Shown in pieces: positions 17,739 to 25,339 of a DNA stretch of 64,000 bases. Numbering within the stretch: position 1 is the stretch's first letter; each line of letters begins with the position of its first letter. Made by a program: the position numbers and the translations under genes. Origin of the DNA: Bacteroides sp. CAG:545 (GTDB lineage: Bacteria; Bacteroidota; Bacteroidia; Bacteroidales; UBA932). Location: NCBI GenBank assembly GCA_000432515.1, contig HF996027.1, forward strand, positions 49,493 to 113,492. Direction: 5' to 3'. The notes below the pieces were generated by a model that saw nothing but the letters and a program-made list of their open reading frames with translations, was not told the DNA's origin and made no database searches.

Positions 17739-19391
17739 ATGAATTTTAGAAGGCACAGCAATTCGTTCAGGGAATCTTACATCGATACTCTCGGCAATCT
17801 TTATGAGTATTCAACGCGCAGGTATGCGAAGAATAGGATGTCGAAAGTCATTGATACTGAGCATGAATATACATACGAGCAGTTCAGGCGGACATGTGAG
17901 ATGCTGTCGAAGAGGCTGACGCAATTCGGAATCGGGGCGTCTGACAAGGTGGCGATCCTGGCGCAGAACATGCCGGAGTGGACTGTCGCATTTTTCTCGA
18001 CCGTCCCGTTCGGACGCATTGCCATTCCAATTCTTCCGGAATCGTCTGCCAATGAGGTGACCAATATCCTGAACCATTCGGAGTCCAAGGTGCTTTTCGT
18101 CTCGAAGAAGCTTCTGCCGAACGTCACACAGGAGTGCATTGACAAACTTACGCTGGTCATAGATATCGAGACTTTCGAGGAAATCAAGAAGGACGACAGC
18201 AAGTTCCGCTGCGACGGCAAGGTGGCAATGCCGATGCCGGATGATATCGCCACGATCATTTATACATCAGGCACTACGGGCAATGCCAAGGGCGTGGTCC
18301 TGAGCCACAGGAATCTCAGTTCCTGCGTGATTTCCTGCTGGCATTCACAGCGCAGGACGGAGAAGGACCGCTGGCTTTCGATTCTCCCGATGTCACATAC
18401 ATTGGAACTGACTTTAGGAGTGCTGTATCCGATGTTCGTGGGAGCGAGCGTATATTATATGTCGAAGCCGCCGGTGCCGGCCTTGCTGCTGAAGGCAATG
18501 CAGGTGGTCAAACCGACGACAATTCTTTCCGTGCCGCTTATCATAGAGAAAATTTACAGGAACAGTATCGTGCCGACCATACGGAAAAGCCGGATGCTGA
18601 GCTGGATGGACAAGAACATGAACTGGCTGATGTGCAAAGTCATTGGCCTGAAACTGAAGAAGACTTTCGGCGGCCATTTGTCGTTCTTCGGCATCGGCGG
18701 CGCGAAGCTGGACATTGAGGTGGAGCGTTTCCTCCTGAAGGCGGGTTTCCCGTACGCCGTCGGATATGGATTGACGGAGACTTCGCCGTTGCTGAGTTTC
18801 ACGGTCGGGCGAAGCAGGTTCCCTGGTTCCATCGGTGTTCCCGTGCGAAATGTGGAACTGCGGCTTGACAACATCAACCCGGAAACCGGTGAGGGTGAGA
18901 TAGTTGCGAAGGGACCGAATGTCATGCTCGGTTATTACAAGGATCCGGAGCGCACCCGCAAGGCGTTCACGAAGGATGGCTGGTTCCGGACCAATGATCT
19001 CGCATGTCTGGATGAGAAGGGTCGTTATTTCATCAAGGGTCGTCTTAGCAACATGATTCTCGGGGCTTCGGGTGAGAACATCTATCCGGAGGAGATCGAG
19101 CAGGTCATCAACAACATCGATGACGTGAACGAGTCCATCATCATTCCGCGTGACGGTAAACTGGTGGCGCTGGTGACGTTCAATGAGAATGCCATCGACT
19201 GGAACCAGGAGGGCGAGGATGAGTTCTTCCGCAAGATCGAAGAGTACAAGTCAATGATTCTGAACATCGTAAACAAGAATGTCAACCGCACTTCGAAGGT
19301 GAGCGCCGTCCAGATTCTGCGTGAGCCGTTCGAAAAGACCGCCACCCGCAAGATCCGCCGTTTCAAGTATTTCGACGTGAAGGGGATATAG
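17739..19391 (+). CDS. AMP-binding long-chain acyl-CoA synthetase-like enzyme
   Basis: A 550-residue adenylate-forming ligase. Motifs: the phosphate loop 'IIYTSGTTGNAKGVVLSHRN' around residue 172, 'GYGLTETSPLLS' (A5), and 'DGWFRTNDLACLDEKGRYFI', 'KGRLSNMILGASGENIYPEEIE' (A7-A8 with the hinge). The catalytic Lys near the C-terminus lies in 'KTATRKIRRF'. These are the features of acyl-CoA synthetases that activate long-chain fatty acids with ATP and CoA. I place the start at the ATG at 17739 since a family-like N-terminus begins there; the upstream extension is promoter sequence (TACATTTG at 17713-17720). A hairpin with T-run follows the gene. Confidence 0.88.
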   Translation: MNFRRHSNSFRESYIDTLGNLYEYSTRRYAKNRMSKVIDTEHEYTYEQFRRTCEMLSKRLTQFGIGASDKVAILAQNMPEWTVAFFSTVPFGRIAIPILPESSANEVTNILNHSESKVLFVSKKLLPNVTQECIDKLTLVIDIETFEEIKKDDSKFRCDGKVAMPMPDDIATIIYTSGTTGNAKGVVLSHRNLSSCVISCWHSQRRTEKDRWLSILPMSHTLELTLGVLYPMFVGASVYYMSKPPVPALLLKAMQVVKPTTILSVPLIIEKIYRNSIVPTIRKSRMLSWMDKNMNWLMCKVIGLKLKKTFGGHLSFFGIGGAKLDIEVERFLLKAGFPYAVGYGLTETSPLLSFTVGRSRFPGSIGVPVRNVELRLDNINPETGEGEIVAKGPNVMLGYYKDPERTRKAFTKDGWFRTNDLACLDEKGRYFIKGRLSNMILGASGENIYPEEIEQVINNIDDVNESIIIPRDGKLVALVTFNENAIDWNQEGEDEFFRKIEEYKSMILNIVNKNVNRTSKVSAVQILREPFEKTATRKIRRFKYFDVKGI

Positions 19392-19403
19392 AGGGAAGGT
19401 GAT

Positions 19404-19430
19404 GGCCGATAACGGCCTCTGGCTTTTTTT
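19404..19430 (+). terminator. Intrinsic terminator after the acyl-CoA synthetase gene
   Basis: GGCCG-ATAA-CGGCC (19404-19417) forms a tight 5-bp GC stem and is followed by TCTGGC and a run of seven T (19424-19430). It lies 12 bp after the stop codon. Confidence 0.6.
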
Positions 19431-19460
19431 GTTAAAAAATCGGGCACTTTTTAAACAAAA
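19427..19460. repeat. REP-like hairpin R1 upstream of the Y1 transposase
   Basis: TTTTGTTAAAAAA (19427-19439) and TTTTTAAACAAAA (19448-19460) pair at 12 of 13 positions, with one A-A mismatch, around the loop TCGGGCAC. It overlaps the terminator T-run. Together with the next hairpin it forms an inverted pair 150-190 bp before the transposase start. Confidence 0.6.
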
Positions 19461-19474
19461 TGGGTCTTATTTCT

Positions 19475-19512
19475 CATTTGGTTTAAAAATGCCGCGTTTT
19501 TTTAACCAAATG
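19475..19512. repeat. REP-like hairpin R2, inverted relative to R1
   Basis: CATTTGGTTTAAAAA (19475-19489) pairs with the arm ending AACCAAATG (up to 19512) at 14 of 15 positions. The loop is TGCCGCG, which on the minus strand reads CGCGGCA. Read on that strand, the stem has the same A-A mismatch at the same place as R1 (after GTT, before the A-run), so R1 and R2 look like two diverged copies of one element in opposite orientation. Confidence 0.6.
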
Positions 19513-19613
19513 AACAGGCTTGTTGCTAATGTGACATATTTGTCATAACTTAGTTGAGTGACATCCGCGACAACAACACGTATAGCGCCACAAAACTATA
19601 CCGAAAAAAAACT

Positions 19614-20540
19614 ATGTCAGAATTTAGAGAACGAGAAAATTTCTGCCTGCGCACATTCGAGATGAATGGTCCGTATTGGCATTTGTTTACTTCCGGAAAG
19701 GAAACCCCTCAGATATTCAAGAAAAAGGAAGACTTTGGGTTCGCTATGAACGTCATCGCTCAGACGGCATTGAAGTACAACGAAATCAAGATTATTACCT
19801 TCGAGTTAATGGGAAATCATCTCCATATATTGGCTGAAGGACTTAAGGAGCAAGTTCTTGCATCATTTAGCTTTATAAGAAAACGACTGGGACGAGGATT
19901 GAAAGACAGCTTTCCGGATAGTCTTCCGAAAGGATTTGCGCCTTCGCTAAAAGAAGTTACTTCTTTGGATGCCATGCGCAATACCATAGTCTATATCAAT
20001 CGAAATGGTTTCGTAGCTGATGCCAATCACACTCCATATAGTTATCCGTGGGGTGCGGGAAGTTATTTCTTCAGTCTTTTGAACTCCTACGATACGACAT
20101 TTAAAGACACGACTACAAAGCAACGCTTCGACATGTTCCATGGCCGAATTCCTGACATTCCCGATGATTGGCCCATGGCAGCGGAGGGCTATTTGATACC
20201 GACAGGATATTGTGCCATACAATTCGCAAAATCCATGTTCCGTAATGCCCATCACTATTTTTCAATGCTTTGTAAAAACGTGGAAGGCTATAGTGGTGTT
20301 GCATCTGAAATAGATGACGAAGAGTATCTTACAGACGGCGAACTCTTCTCGCAACTAAGCAATATCTTACGAGAAAGACATCAATCAGCATCCTTACGAG
20401 AACTCTCAAAGGCCCAGAAACTCGACCTTGCACGCACACTCCATTATGAATTGCGCTCATCGAACAGTCAAATCCGACGAGTACTTGGACTAACTCAATA
20501 TGAAGTAGATTCGCTGTTTCCTATGTCGGCGAAGAAATGA
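19614..20540 (+). CDS. Y1 (HUH) transposase of the REP-associated type
   Basis: A 308-residue single-strand DNA transposase-like protein related to IS200/IS605 TnpA. The HUH metal site is in 'FELMGNHLHILAEG' (His-Leu-His, near residues 67-69 from this start), and the likely catalytic Tyr is in 'NTIVYINRNGFVADANHTPYSYPWG'. A C-terminal helical module ('LHYELRSSNSQIRRVLGLTQYEVDSLF') looks like a helix-turn-helix. Length and single-gene setting, with no IS ends, fit the RAYT group, domesticated relatives that act on REP palindromes. An in-frame TTG at 19554 would add 20 residues, but ATG at 19614 is preferred. Two inverted REP-like hairpins lie just upstream. Confidence 0.75.
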   Translation: MSEFRERENFCLRTFEMNGPYWHLFTSGKETPQIFKKKEDFGFAMNVIAQTALKYNEIKIITFELMGNHLHILAEGLKEQVLASFSFIRKRLGRGLKDSFPDSLPKGFAPSLKEVTSLDAMRNTIVYINRNGFVADANHTPYSYPWGAGSYFFSLLNSYDTTFKDTTTKQRFDMFHGRIPDIPDDWPMAAEGYLIPTGYCAIQFAKSMFRNAHHYFSMLCKNVEGYSGVASEIDDEEYLTDGELFSQLSNILRERHQSASLRELSKAQKLDLARTLHYELRSSNSQIRRVLGLTQYEVDSLFPMSAKK

Positions 20541-20611
20541 GTTACCTACAAACTGTAGCATTGTCATTGACAAATTGGCACGGATATAAATTTGTAGCTG
20601 CAGTAGCAAAA

Positions 20612-20628
20612 TTGGCACATAAGTTGCA
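20612..20628 (+). promoter_or_regulatory. Sigma-54 (RpoN) promoter for ferritin
   Basis: TTGGCAC-ATAAG-TTGCA matches the -24/-12 consensus exactly: GG at 20614-20615 and GC at 20626-20627 are separated by the required 10 nt. Transcription would start near 20640, leaving a leader of about 50 nt to the ferritin ATG. A partial copy (AAATTGGCAC at 20572-20581) lies 37 bp upstream but has no -12 element at the right spacing. Confidence 0.65.
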
Positions 20629-20687
20629 CGCTCTCAAGTAACAACGGCTTGATGTGGCCGCTATGAAAAGAAGGATTTTAAATTATA

Positions 20688-21173
20688 ATGATTATGATTA
20701 CCGAGAAATTGCAGAATGCGGTAAACGATCAGATTACCGCTGAGTTATGGTCTTCAAATCTGTATCTCCAGATGGCTTTCTACTTCGAGAAAGAAGGTTG
20801 GGATGGTTTTGCACATTGGATGCACAAGCAGTCTGATGAAGAAAGGAATCATGCAATAATGCTCGCCAACTATCTTGCAAAACGTGGCGGCGAGGCTAAA
20901 GTAAACATGATCGATGTCGTTCCGAGTGGTTGGGGCAGCGTAAAAGAGGTCTTCGCCAATGTCGCTGAGCATGAGCGCCACGTGTCAAGGCTTATAGATG
21001 ATCTCGTGGACGTAGCTTCTGCAGAGAAAGACAAGGCTACCCAGGATTTCCTCTGGGGATTTGTCCGTGAGCAAGTCGAGGAAGAGGCTTCTGTTGACGC
21101 TATCGTGAACAAGATCGAAAGATGCGGTGACAGCGGATTGATTTTCTTGGATTCCGAGCTTGCAAAAAGGTAG
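20688..21173 (+). CDS. Ferritin (iron storage)
   Basis: A 161-residue non-heme ferritin that oxidises Fe(II) and stores it as a mineral in a 24-mer cytoplasmic shell. The four-helix bundle carries the ferroxidase ligands: Glu in 'ITAELWSSNLYLQMAFYFE', 'DEERNHA' (Glu and His of the E-x-x-H motif) and 'REQVEEEASV'. Length and motif order are standard for bacterial FtnA. The start may be Met1 (20688) or Met3 (20694); an AGAAGGA ribosome-binding-like stretch lies about 18 bp upstream. Control by sigma-54 is suggested by the upstream element. The next gene follows after 16 bp and may be co-transcribed. Confidence 0.92.
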   Translation: MIMITEKLQNAVNDQITAELWSSNLYLQMAFYFEKEGWDGFAHWMHKQSDEERNHAIMLANYLAKRGGEAKVNMIDVVPSGWGSVKEVFANVAEHERHVSRLIDDLVDVASAEKDKATQDFLWGFVREQVEEEASVDAIVNKIERCGDSGLIFLDSELAKR

Positions 21174-21189
21174 ACATTGACTCGTATTT

Positions 21190-22197
21190 ATGAGTTGTCG
21201 AAACTTTCTGGTGAGCATTGTCACATTGCTCTTCATGTTAACCCCGGCTGCCGGACAGACGGGGCTTTATTCGTATAAGGGAGGTTATTTTCTCCGGAAC
21301 GGCTCGCATTGGGAAGAATACCGTCCTGACAGCAAGATCGGCGTCTGGGCGACATACGAGCAGTATAACGAAGAAAGCAACTTCTTCAATATCAAGAATT
21401 CCAGTTGCAGCGTGAGTGTGCCGAAAAACACTTCATGCAACTTTTTCTATGCCCCGCCCGGCGGTGAATGGAGTGAACTCTACACTACGAGTGAAATCTA
21501 CGATTACATGCCGAGCGACGCGCGGGACATCTATTGTTACAAAGGCGGGTATTTCGTACGGGACGGTCTGGATTGGTATGAATATCGTCCGGGCAACAAA
21601 CATGATGTGTGGAATTCTTACAAGCAGGTAAATAGTGATGTCAATTTCATATACCTGACCAGCGAGAACGGCGATTTCCATATCGGAATTCCAAAGTCGG
21701 AATCAGCTGGTAGCATATACATGAAGAAGGGAGATGGCGAATGGAAGGCAATTTACACATTGACAGGGATTTATGATTGCGGAAAGGGGTATGGGTATTC
21801 CATTCCTTTCGGGAGGCAGCATACCGGGGATTCAACTGACAGCCTGTCAATATATACCCGCATCAACATTGACAATAACGGAACGTGCCAGGTGCGGTAT
21901 TCGGACAAGACGTTTCCGTTCAAATATTCATCAGAGAGCCTGTATGAAGCCTCGTACGGAGATGCCGGCTCCATGTTTTTCATGATGCTCGCTGGCTCCA
22001 CCGGTGACACCAAGGGATTCGTCCTGTACCGGGACAATGACAACAAAGATGAAGTCTTGTCATATACCAGCACGTCCGGCATAACCGTATGCACCGTCAC
22101 CGATGTCCCCGGACTCGGAACGATGGAGTTCAGGAACTGCCTTGACGAATCGCCCGGCGAACAGATTCACGAAAAGATAGCTAATCTGGAGTTCTAG
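21190..22197 (+). CDS. Exported protein with two tandem 'YKGGYF' repeats, function unknown
   Basis: A 335-residue protein with a signal peptide (SIVTLLFMLTPAAGQ). I do not recognise the family. It contains two tandem copies of a module of about 85 residues: residues about 26-105 ('YSYKGGYFLRNGSHWEEYRP ... GEWSELYTTSEIYD') and about 113-197 ('YCYKGGYFVRDGLDWYEYRP ... GEWKAIYTLTGIYD'). Each repeat resembles a beta-rich module with conserved aromatic and Gly positions. The C-terminal part ('GLGTMEFRNC') shows no motif. It starts 16 bp after ferritin, and its stop overlaps the end of an IS66 accessory remnant on the other strand, so its 3' end may have been altered by that insertion. Confidence 0.6.
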   Translation: MSCRNFLVSIVTLLFMLTPAAGQTGLYSYKGGYFLRNGSHWEEYRPDSKIGVWATYEQYNEESNFFNIKNSSCSVSVPKNTSCNFFYAPPGGEWSELYTTSEIYDYMPSDARDIYCYKGGYFVRDGLDWYEYRPGNKHDVWNSYKQVNSDVNFIYLTSENGDFHIGIPKSESAGSIYMKKGDGEWKAIYTLTGIYDCGKGYGYSIPFGRQHTGDSTDSLSIYTRINIDNNGTCQVRYSDKTFPFKYSSESLYEASYGDAGSMFFMMLAGSTGDTKGFVLYRDNDNKDEVLSYTSTSGITVCTVTDVPGLGTMEFRNCLDESPGEQIHEKIANLEF

Positions 22198-22709
22198 ATG
22201 CAAGTCCGTCCAGACTTGGTCGTTTGACGCGCCCCGGCGGAGGTAGAGCCTCTGGAGGTTCGCTGCCGTGACATATACGCATTCAAGACAGCCGGTAGAA
22301 GAATAGACCTGAAATCCAAGTTCACGCAATTCGATGGCCTTTGTCCCCGGACCGGAAAGTCTCTGGGGAGCGTGCGGTTCACCGCGCTGAAATTCCCCGT
22401 CAAACGCATCTCCGCCCCGGACGATGTCCCGACCTCAATCGTCATCAATTCCGTCTGCACGGATGCTTGCTTACGCCTTGACCTCCCAACAGGCATTGAG
22501 GCTGTCTGCATCAGACCTGAGCCGGACATTATCGGAATGAACTGACCACCGTGAAGTTCCTCTTCAGACAGCAAACCTCGCGTGTAGTAATATGCCGTAT
22601 GGCTCAAACCCAATTCGTCGATTCTTTGTTTTCTGGTAATCCCGTGCTCGTCACAGTAACGCTCTATCTCGATTACCTGCTCTTTCGATACTTTCAATAC
22701 GCCTTTCAT
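22194..22709 (-). pseudogene. IS66-family accessory protein TnpA remnant
   Basis: The first 105 or so of 171 residues resemble TnpA of IS66 elements: an N-terminal helix-turn-helix ('SKEQVIEIERYCDEHGITRKQRIDELGLSHTAYYY'), then 'GGQFIPIMSGSGLMQTASMPVGRSRRK' and 'ELMTIEVGTSSGAEMRLTGN'. After that the sequence becomes Arg/Ser-rich and no longer looks like the family, so the original 3' end is lost or frame-shifted. No TnpB or transposase TnpC follows. It is best read as debris of an IS66 insertion next to the AbiE pair. Confidence 0.65.
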
Positions 22710-22765
22710 TCTGATGTTTTTTCGATTTGGCGCAAAAGTACGATCCTTGCCGAGTTAGTTTATGT

Positions 22766-23779
22766 TCATGCCTTTCGGTAATTTAACTGTCTAATTCTGT
22801 CGTTGAGCATTGACAACTTGCTTATCAGTTCATCAAAAGAAGGCACCAGTCCGAAAATCATGTGCTCACACATGAATTTATAGTCATCTTGCCATAGTCT
22901 TGCAATATCCTCGCTGGGCACGATACATAATGTGGCAGGATATAGCTCATCATAGTTGAATCCCTTAAGTCCGATGAACTTTCTGCGATGTTCAAGTACC
23001 GCCTTATATAGGGCTTCGTTGTGAATTGCACGGTCAGCAATTTTGTTTTCAGAATCCATCATCATTGCCAAATCGTATATATGGCGAGACATACGCTCCA
23101 CTCTGACCTCGTTCTTCTTGAACTCTTCATGCAGCAGGAAAACCTTTTCAAGGAAAGTACGTTCGGGGATGACAGCGTTCACCTCGAATGGCTTTTCTGC
23201 AAATGGTGCTTTGCTGAAATGGGCGTCAATAGCGGCATTTATAGCTTTTTTCTCAATCGGCTCCATCATTGACCTACCGCTGATTTCTATCTTTACCGTA
23301 TTCTTTATATAAGGTGATACTTCATACAAACTATGATAAGTTATAGTTATCATCTCTGGGTCAGTTGTTGTAACTGGTGTGATTGCAACATCCACAGAAA
23401 AGGTATCTGCCCGTAAACCCAAATCCACTAAAGCCTTCCTTACATCATGCTGCATCTTCTCTCTTACGAAAGAACAGGCGGCGCGACGTAGTCTGTCGCT
23501 GATTTGAGTCTTCGACAATTCACCGCTAAAGCCAAGAAATTCTCTGCTGAGTGCAATATCCACGTCTTCGGAGAATCTGGCTATCAAGTTCCAGCATTTG
23601 CTAAGACTTGTACCTCCTTTGAAAGCAATATGTTCTGCATATGGCAAAGCATGAAGGGCTTTCAATACCTGCGTTACCCACCAGTCCTTTTCGATGCTTG
23701 ACGGCGGCAATCCGGTCTGCAATGCTACGGTATTGATAGCTTCACGTTGTCTATCTTCTGATATGTCTATGAATTTCAT
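22766..23779 (-). CDS. AbiEii/AbiGii nucleotidyltransferase toxin
   Basis: A 337-residue toxin of a type IV toxin-antitoxin and phage abortive-infection system. The DNA polymerase-beta-like nucleotidyltransferase motifs are clear: 'HIAFKGGTSLSKCW' followed by 'ARFSEDVDIALS'. The family blocks growth by transferring nucleotides, for example onto tRNA in studied homologues. I place the start at the ATG at 23779 (MKFIDISED), which overlaps the antitoxin stop as ATGA and implies translational coupling. An in-frame Met nine codons upstream lies inside the antitoxin gene and is less likely. Both genes appear intact, flanked on each side by remnants of mobile DNA. Confidence 0.88.
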   Translation of the reverse strand: MKFIDISEDRQREAINTVALQTGLPPSSIEKDWWVTQVLKALHALPYAEHIAFKGGTSLSKCWNLIARFSEDVDIALSREFLGFSGELSKTQISDRLRRAACSFVREKMQHDVRKALVDLGLRADTFSVDVAITPVTTTDPEMITITYHSLYEVSPYIKNTVKIEISGRSMMEPIEKKAINAAIDAHFSKAPFAEKPFEVNAVIPERTFLEKVFLLHEEFKKNEVRVERMSRHIYDLAMMMDSENKIADRAIHNEALYKAVLEHRRKFIGLKGFNYDELYPATLCIVPSEDIARLWQDDYKFMCEHMIFGLVPSFDELISKLSMLNDRIRQLNYRKA

Positions 23780-24393
23780 CGTGCAATTAGTATTTTGCGC
23801 ACCCATGCAGGGGCAAGTTTAATATCATGATTGAAATCGTTGTCGCTTACATTCCTTGTGTGTTCGACAAGCAAGTTGCGTTCCTCATCGGTCATTTTTT
23901 CTTCGCCTATGGTGCGCATGGCTGTTACAATAAGCATCATCAGCTCTGATTTATAAGCAAAGTTCTTGCCCGAAGAAGAATGCTTAAACAGGATGCCGCG
24001 TCCGTTTCCGATCTTTATCCTACGTGGTGCGCCATTGGTCAGGAACACAACATTCATAGGCATCTGCGTGGACAATCCAAGACGGTTCAAGGCATATGCT
24101 CCCATAGGTACGATATTAGCTTTGTCTCGTTTGGCTATAGCTTGGGCGATGTCTTCAACAGATGGGTATATGATACCAAGTCCATATTCCTTGTCCTCTT
24201 TGGGGTAATAATAAATGCCATGAGCCAACCGCACCAACATTCCGTCGGTGTACATTCGATGGAATGTTGACTTCACGGCTGATGGTGTTCCGCAGTCTGC
24301 ATAGTCTTGTTGGAAGACTATCGAACCACGTCCTTTTCCTCTAAGCCTCATTTCTATCTTATTTACAGTGCTTTGGCTTGATGTCTGTGCCAT
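23776..24393 (-). CDS. AbiEi-family antitoxin (DUF6088 type)
   Basis: A 205-residue antitoxin and probable autorepressor. The N-terminal winged-helix-like region includes 'GKGRGSIVFQQDYADCGTPSAVKSTFHRMYTDGMLVRLAHGIYYYP', as in DUF6088/AbiEi proteins. The C-terminal domain is 'GAYALNRLGLSTQMPMNVVFLTNGAPRRI'. It is the first gene of the pair and is coupled to the toxin by an ATGA overlap. A promoter-like TACCTTTG lies about 45 bp upstream on the minus strand. Confidence 0.85.
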   Translation of the reverse strand: MAQTSSQSTVNKIEMRLRGKGRGSIVFQQDYADCGTPSAVKSTFHRMYTDGMLVRLAHGIYYYPKEDKEYGLGIIYPSVEDIAQAIAKRDKANIVPMGAYALNRLGLSTQMPMNVVFLTNGAPRRIKIGNGRGILFKHSSSGKNFAYKSELMMLIVTAMRTIGEEKMTDEERNLLVEHTRNVSDNDFNHDIKLAPAWVRKILIAR

Positions 24394-24437
24394 ATTTTTG
24401 AAACCTTTTTATTATATTTTTGGTTCTTGTTCGTCTG

Positions 24438-24468
24438 CAAAGGTATAGTGTTTTCTTCTAAACGCCAA
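24438..24468 (-). promoter_or_regulatory. Probable promoter of the AbiE operon
   Basis: Read on the minus strand, TACCTTTG (24445-24438) matches TAnnTTTG, and TTGG lies 19 nt upstream (24468-24465) where TTTG would be expected. The antitoxin start codon is 45 bp further on. Confidence 0.5.
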
Positions 24469-24522
24469 CGTTTTTATTGAATATCCGTTTTTGAAACGCA
24501 ATTTAGGCAAACTCGCAATAGG

Positions 24523-24822
24523 TCAGTCTATCAATTTCACCAGCTCACGTTTCATCTCGTTGTCGATTTCTCTGTAACGTGCAAAGGCTCGACTGCCATC
24601 TGTGTTTCCCGAAAGCGATGCAACAAGATTTGGATCTTTCGCCTTCTTGTACAGGTTGCCGATGAACGTCTTTCTTGCAGTGTGGCTTGTCGCAATATCG
24701 CAGATTGGTTTCTGTATAGGCTCACGCGTCTTGTTGTCAATAACAGTCACCATGCACAAGGCAAAAATCGAAGTTACCAGCAAATCAGGATATTGCACTT
24801 GCTTTATCGTGGTGTTTCCCAT
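24523..24822 (-). pseudogene. C-terminal stub of a tyrosine recombinase/integrase
   Basis: About 75 residues at the end of this 99-residue frame match the C-terminus of Bacteroidetes site-specific integrases: 'VTVIDNKTREPIQKP', then the H-x-x-R box 'SHTARKTFIGNLYKKAKDPNLVASLSG' and the catalytic Tyr in 'GSRAFARYREID'. The N-terminal SAM-like domain and the first catalytic Arg are missing, and the position normally held by His after LSG is Asn. The family homology stops near 24.82 kb, where an AraC stub begins on the other strand. Confidence 0.7.
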
Positions 24823-24827
24823 AACCG

Positions 24828-25004
24828 GCTCTAATTACCAACACCGGCAAAGTCCGCGGAGATGAGGTCGTGCAGCTTGCCTGGGACTACAATTTTTGCG
24901 ATGCTTCATTCTTCACCCGTTATTTCCGCCAGCTCACCGGCCTTACGCTCCGCGCCTGGAGATTGCAGGAGAACCCGTCGTCAGAAAGCGCATCTAAAAG
25001 TTGA
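24828..25004 (+). pseudogene. C-terminal stub of an AraC-family regulator
   Basis: An open frame of about 58 residues, without a start codon, ends at TGA 25002-25004. It reads '...DEVVQLAWDYNFCDASFF' and continues 'TRYFRQLTGLTLRAWR', which is the second helix-turn-helix and signature of AraC/XylS proteins. A TAA stop at 24822-24824 in the same frame marks the break. It abuts the integrase stub on the opposite strand, so both genes were truncated by one junction. Confidence 0.7.
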
Positions 25005-25339
25005 TCAGCCAGTCCCAGCAAGGCATCACTTCGATTGTACCATAGGCGTCATTCAAGGTTTTCCTGGCATCATACGTTATTATCATTCTGCGTTTGCAAG
25101 GTAATGCTTTATTAATCACGATTATTAAAATGTTATTTTAAATATTTGCATAAATGTATAAAATATCAATTAAAAACAAGGCATTTATCTACAAGAGTCG
25201 GTTCCCGTAAAGGCAATCTTTTAAAGGTATTCTTTCTCTATACTGTTTGATTTCGCCGGAAATTTTTCTAATTTTGAAGTTTGTGTCGGGAGAGATGAGG
25301 GGAGATGGTAAAAGATATTGAGGGAAAAACAACTGAACA
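25005..25339. other. AT-rich intergenic region before the PaaK-like gene
   Basis: No convincing gene. The first 90 bp could encode a 30-residue peptide on the minus strand (25086 to 24994), but it has no recognisable similarity. Bases 25105-25200 are strongly AT-rich. The right part holds the promoter of the next gene. Confidence 0.5.
25246..25276 (+). promoter_or_regulatory. Bacteroidetes-type promoter for the PaaK-like gene
   Basis: TTTG at 25246-25249, 19 nt, TAATTTTG at 25269-25276: an exact match to the primary sigma consensus and spacing. The predicted start codon is 64 bp downstream. Confidence 0.7.

Noticed and set aside
20572..20581. Second TTGGCAC upstream of ferritin as another sigma-54 promoter
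   Set aside because: The -12 position reads AA rather than GC; at most a decayed copy.
24994..25086. 30-codon minus-strand frame next to the AraC stub
   Set aside because: Too short to assign, no similarity recognised, and it ends inside the AraC remnant; it may be another broken gene but cannot be supported.
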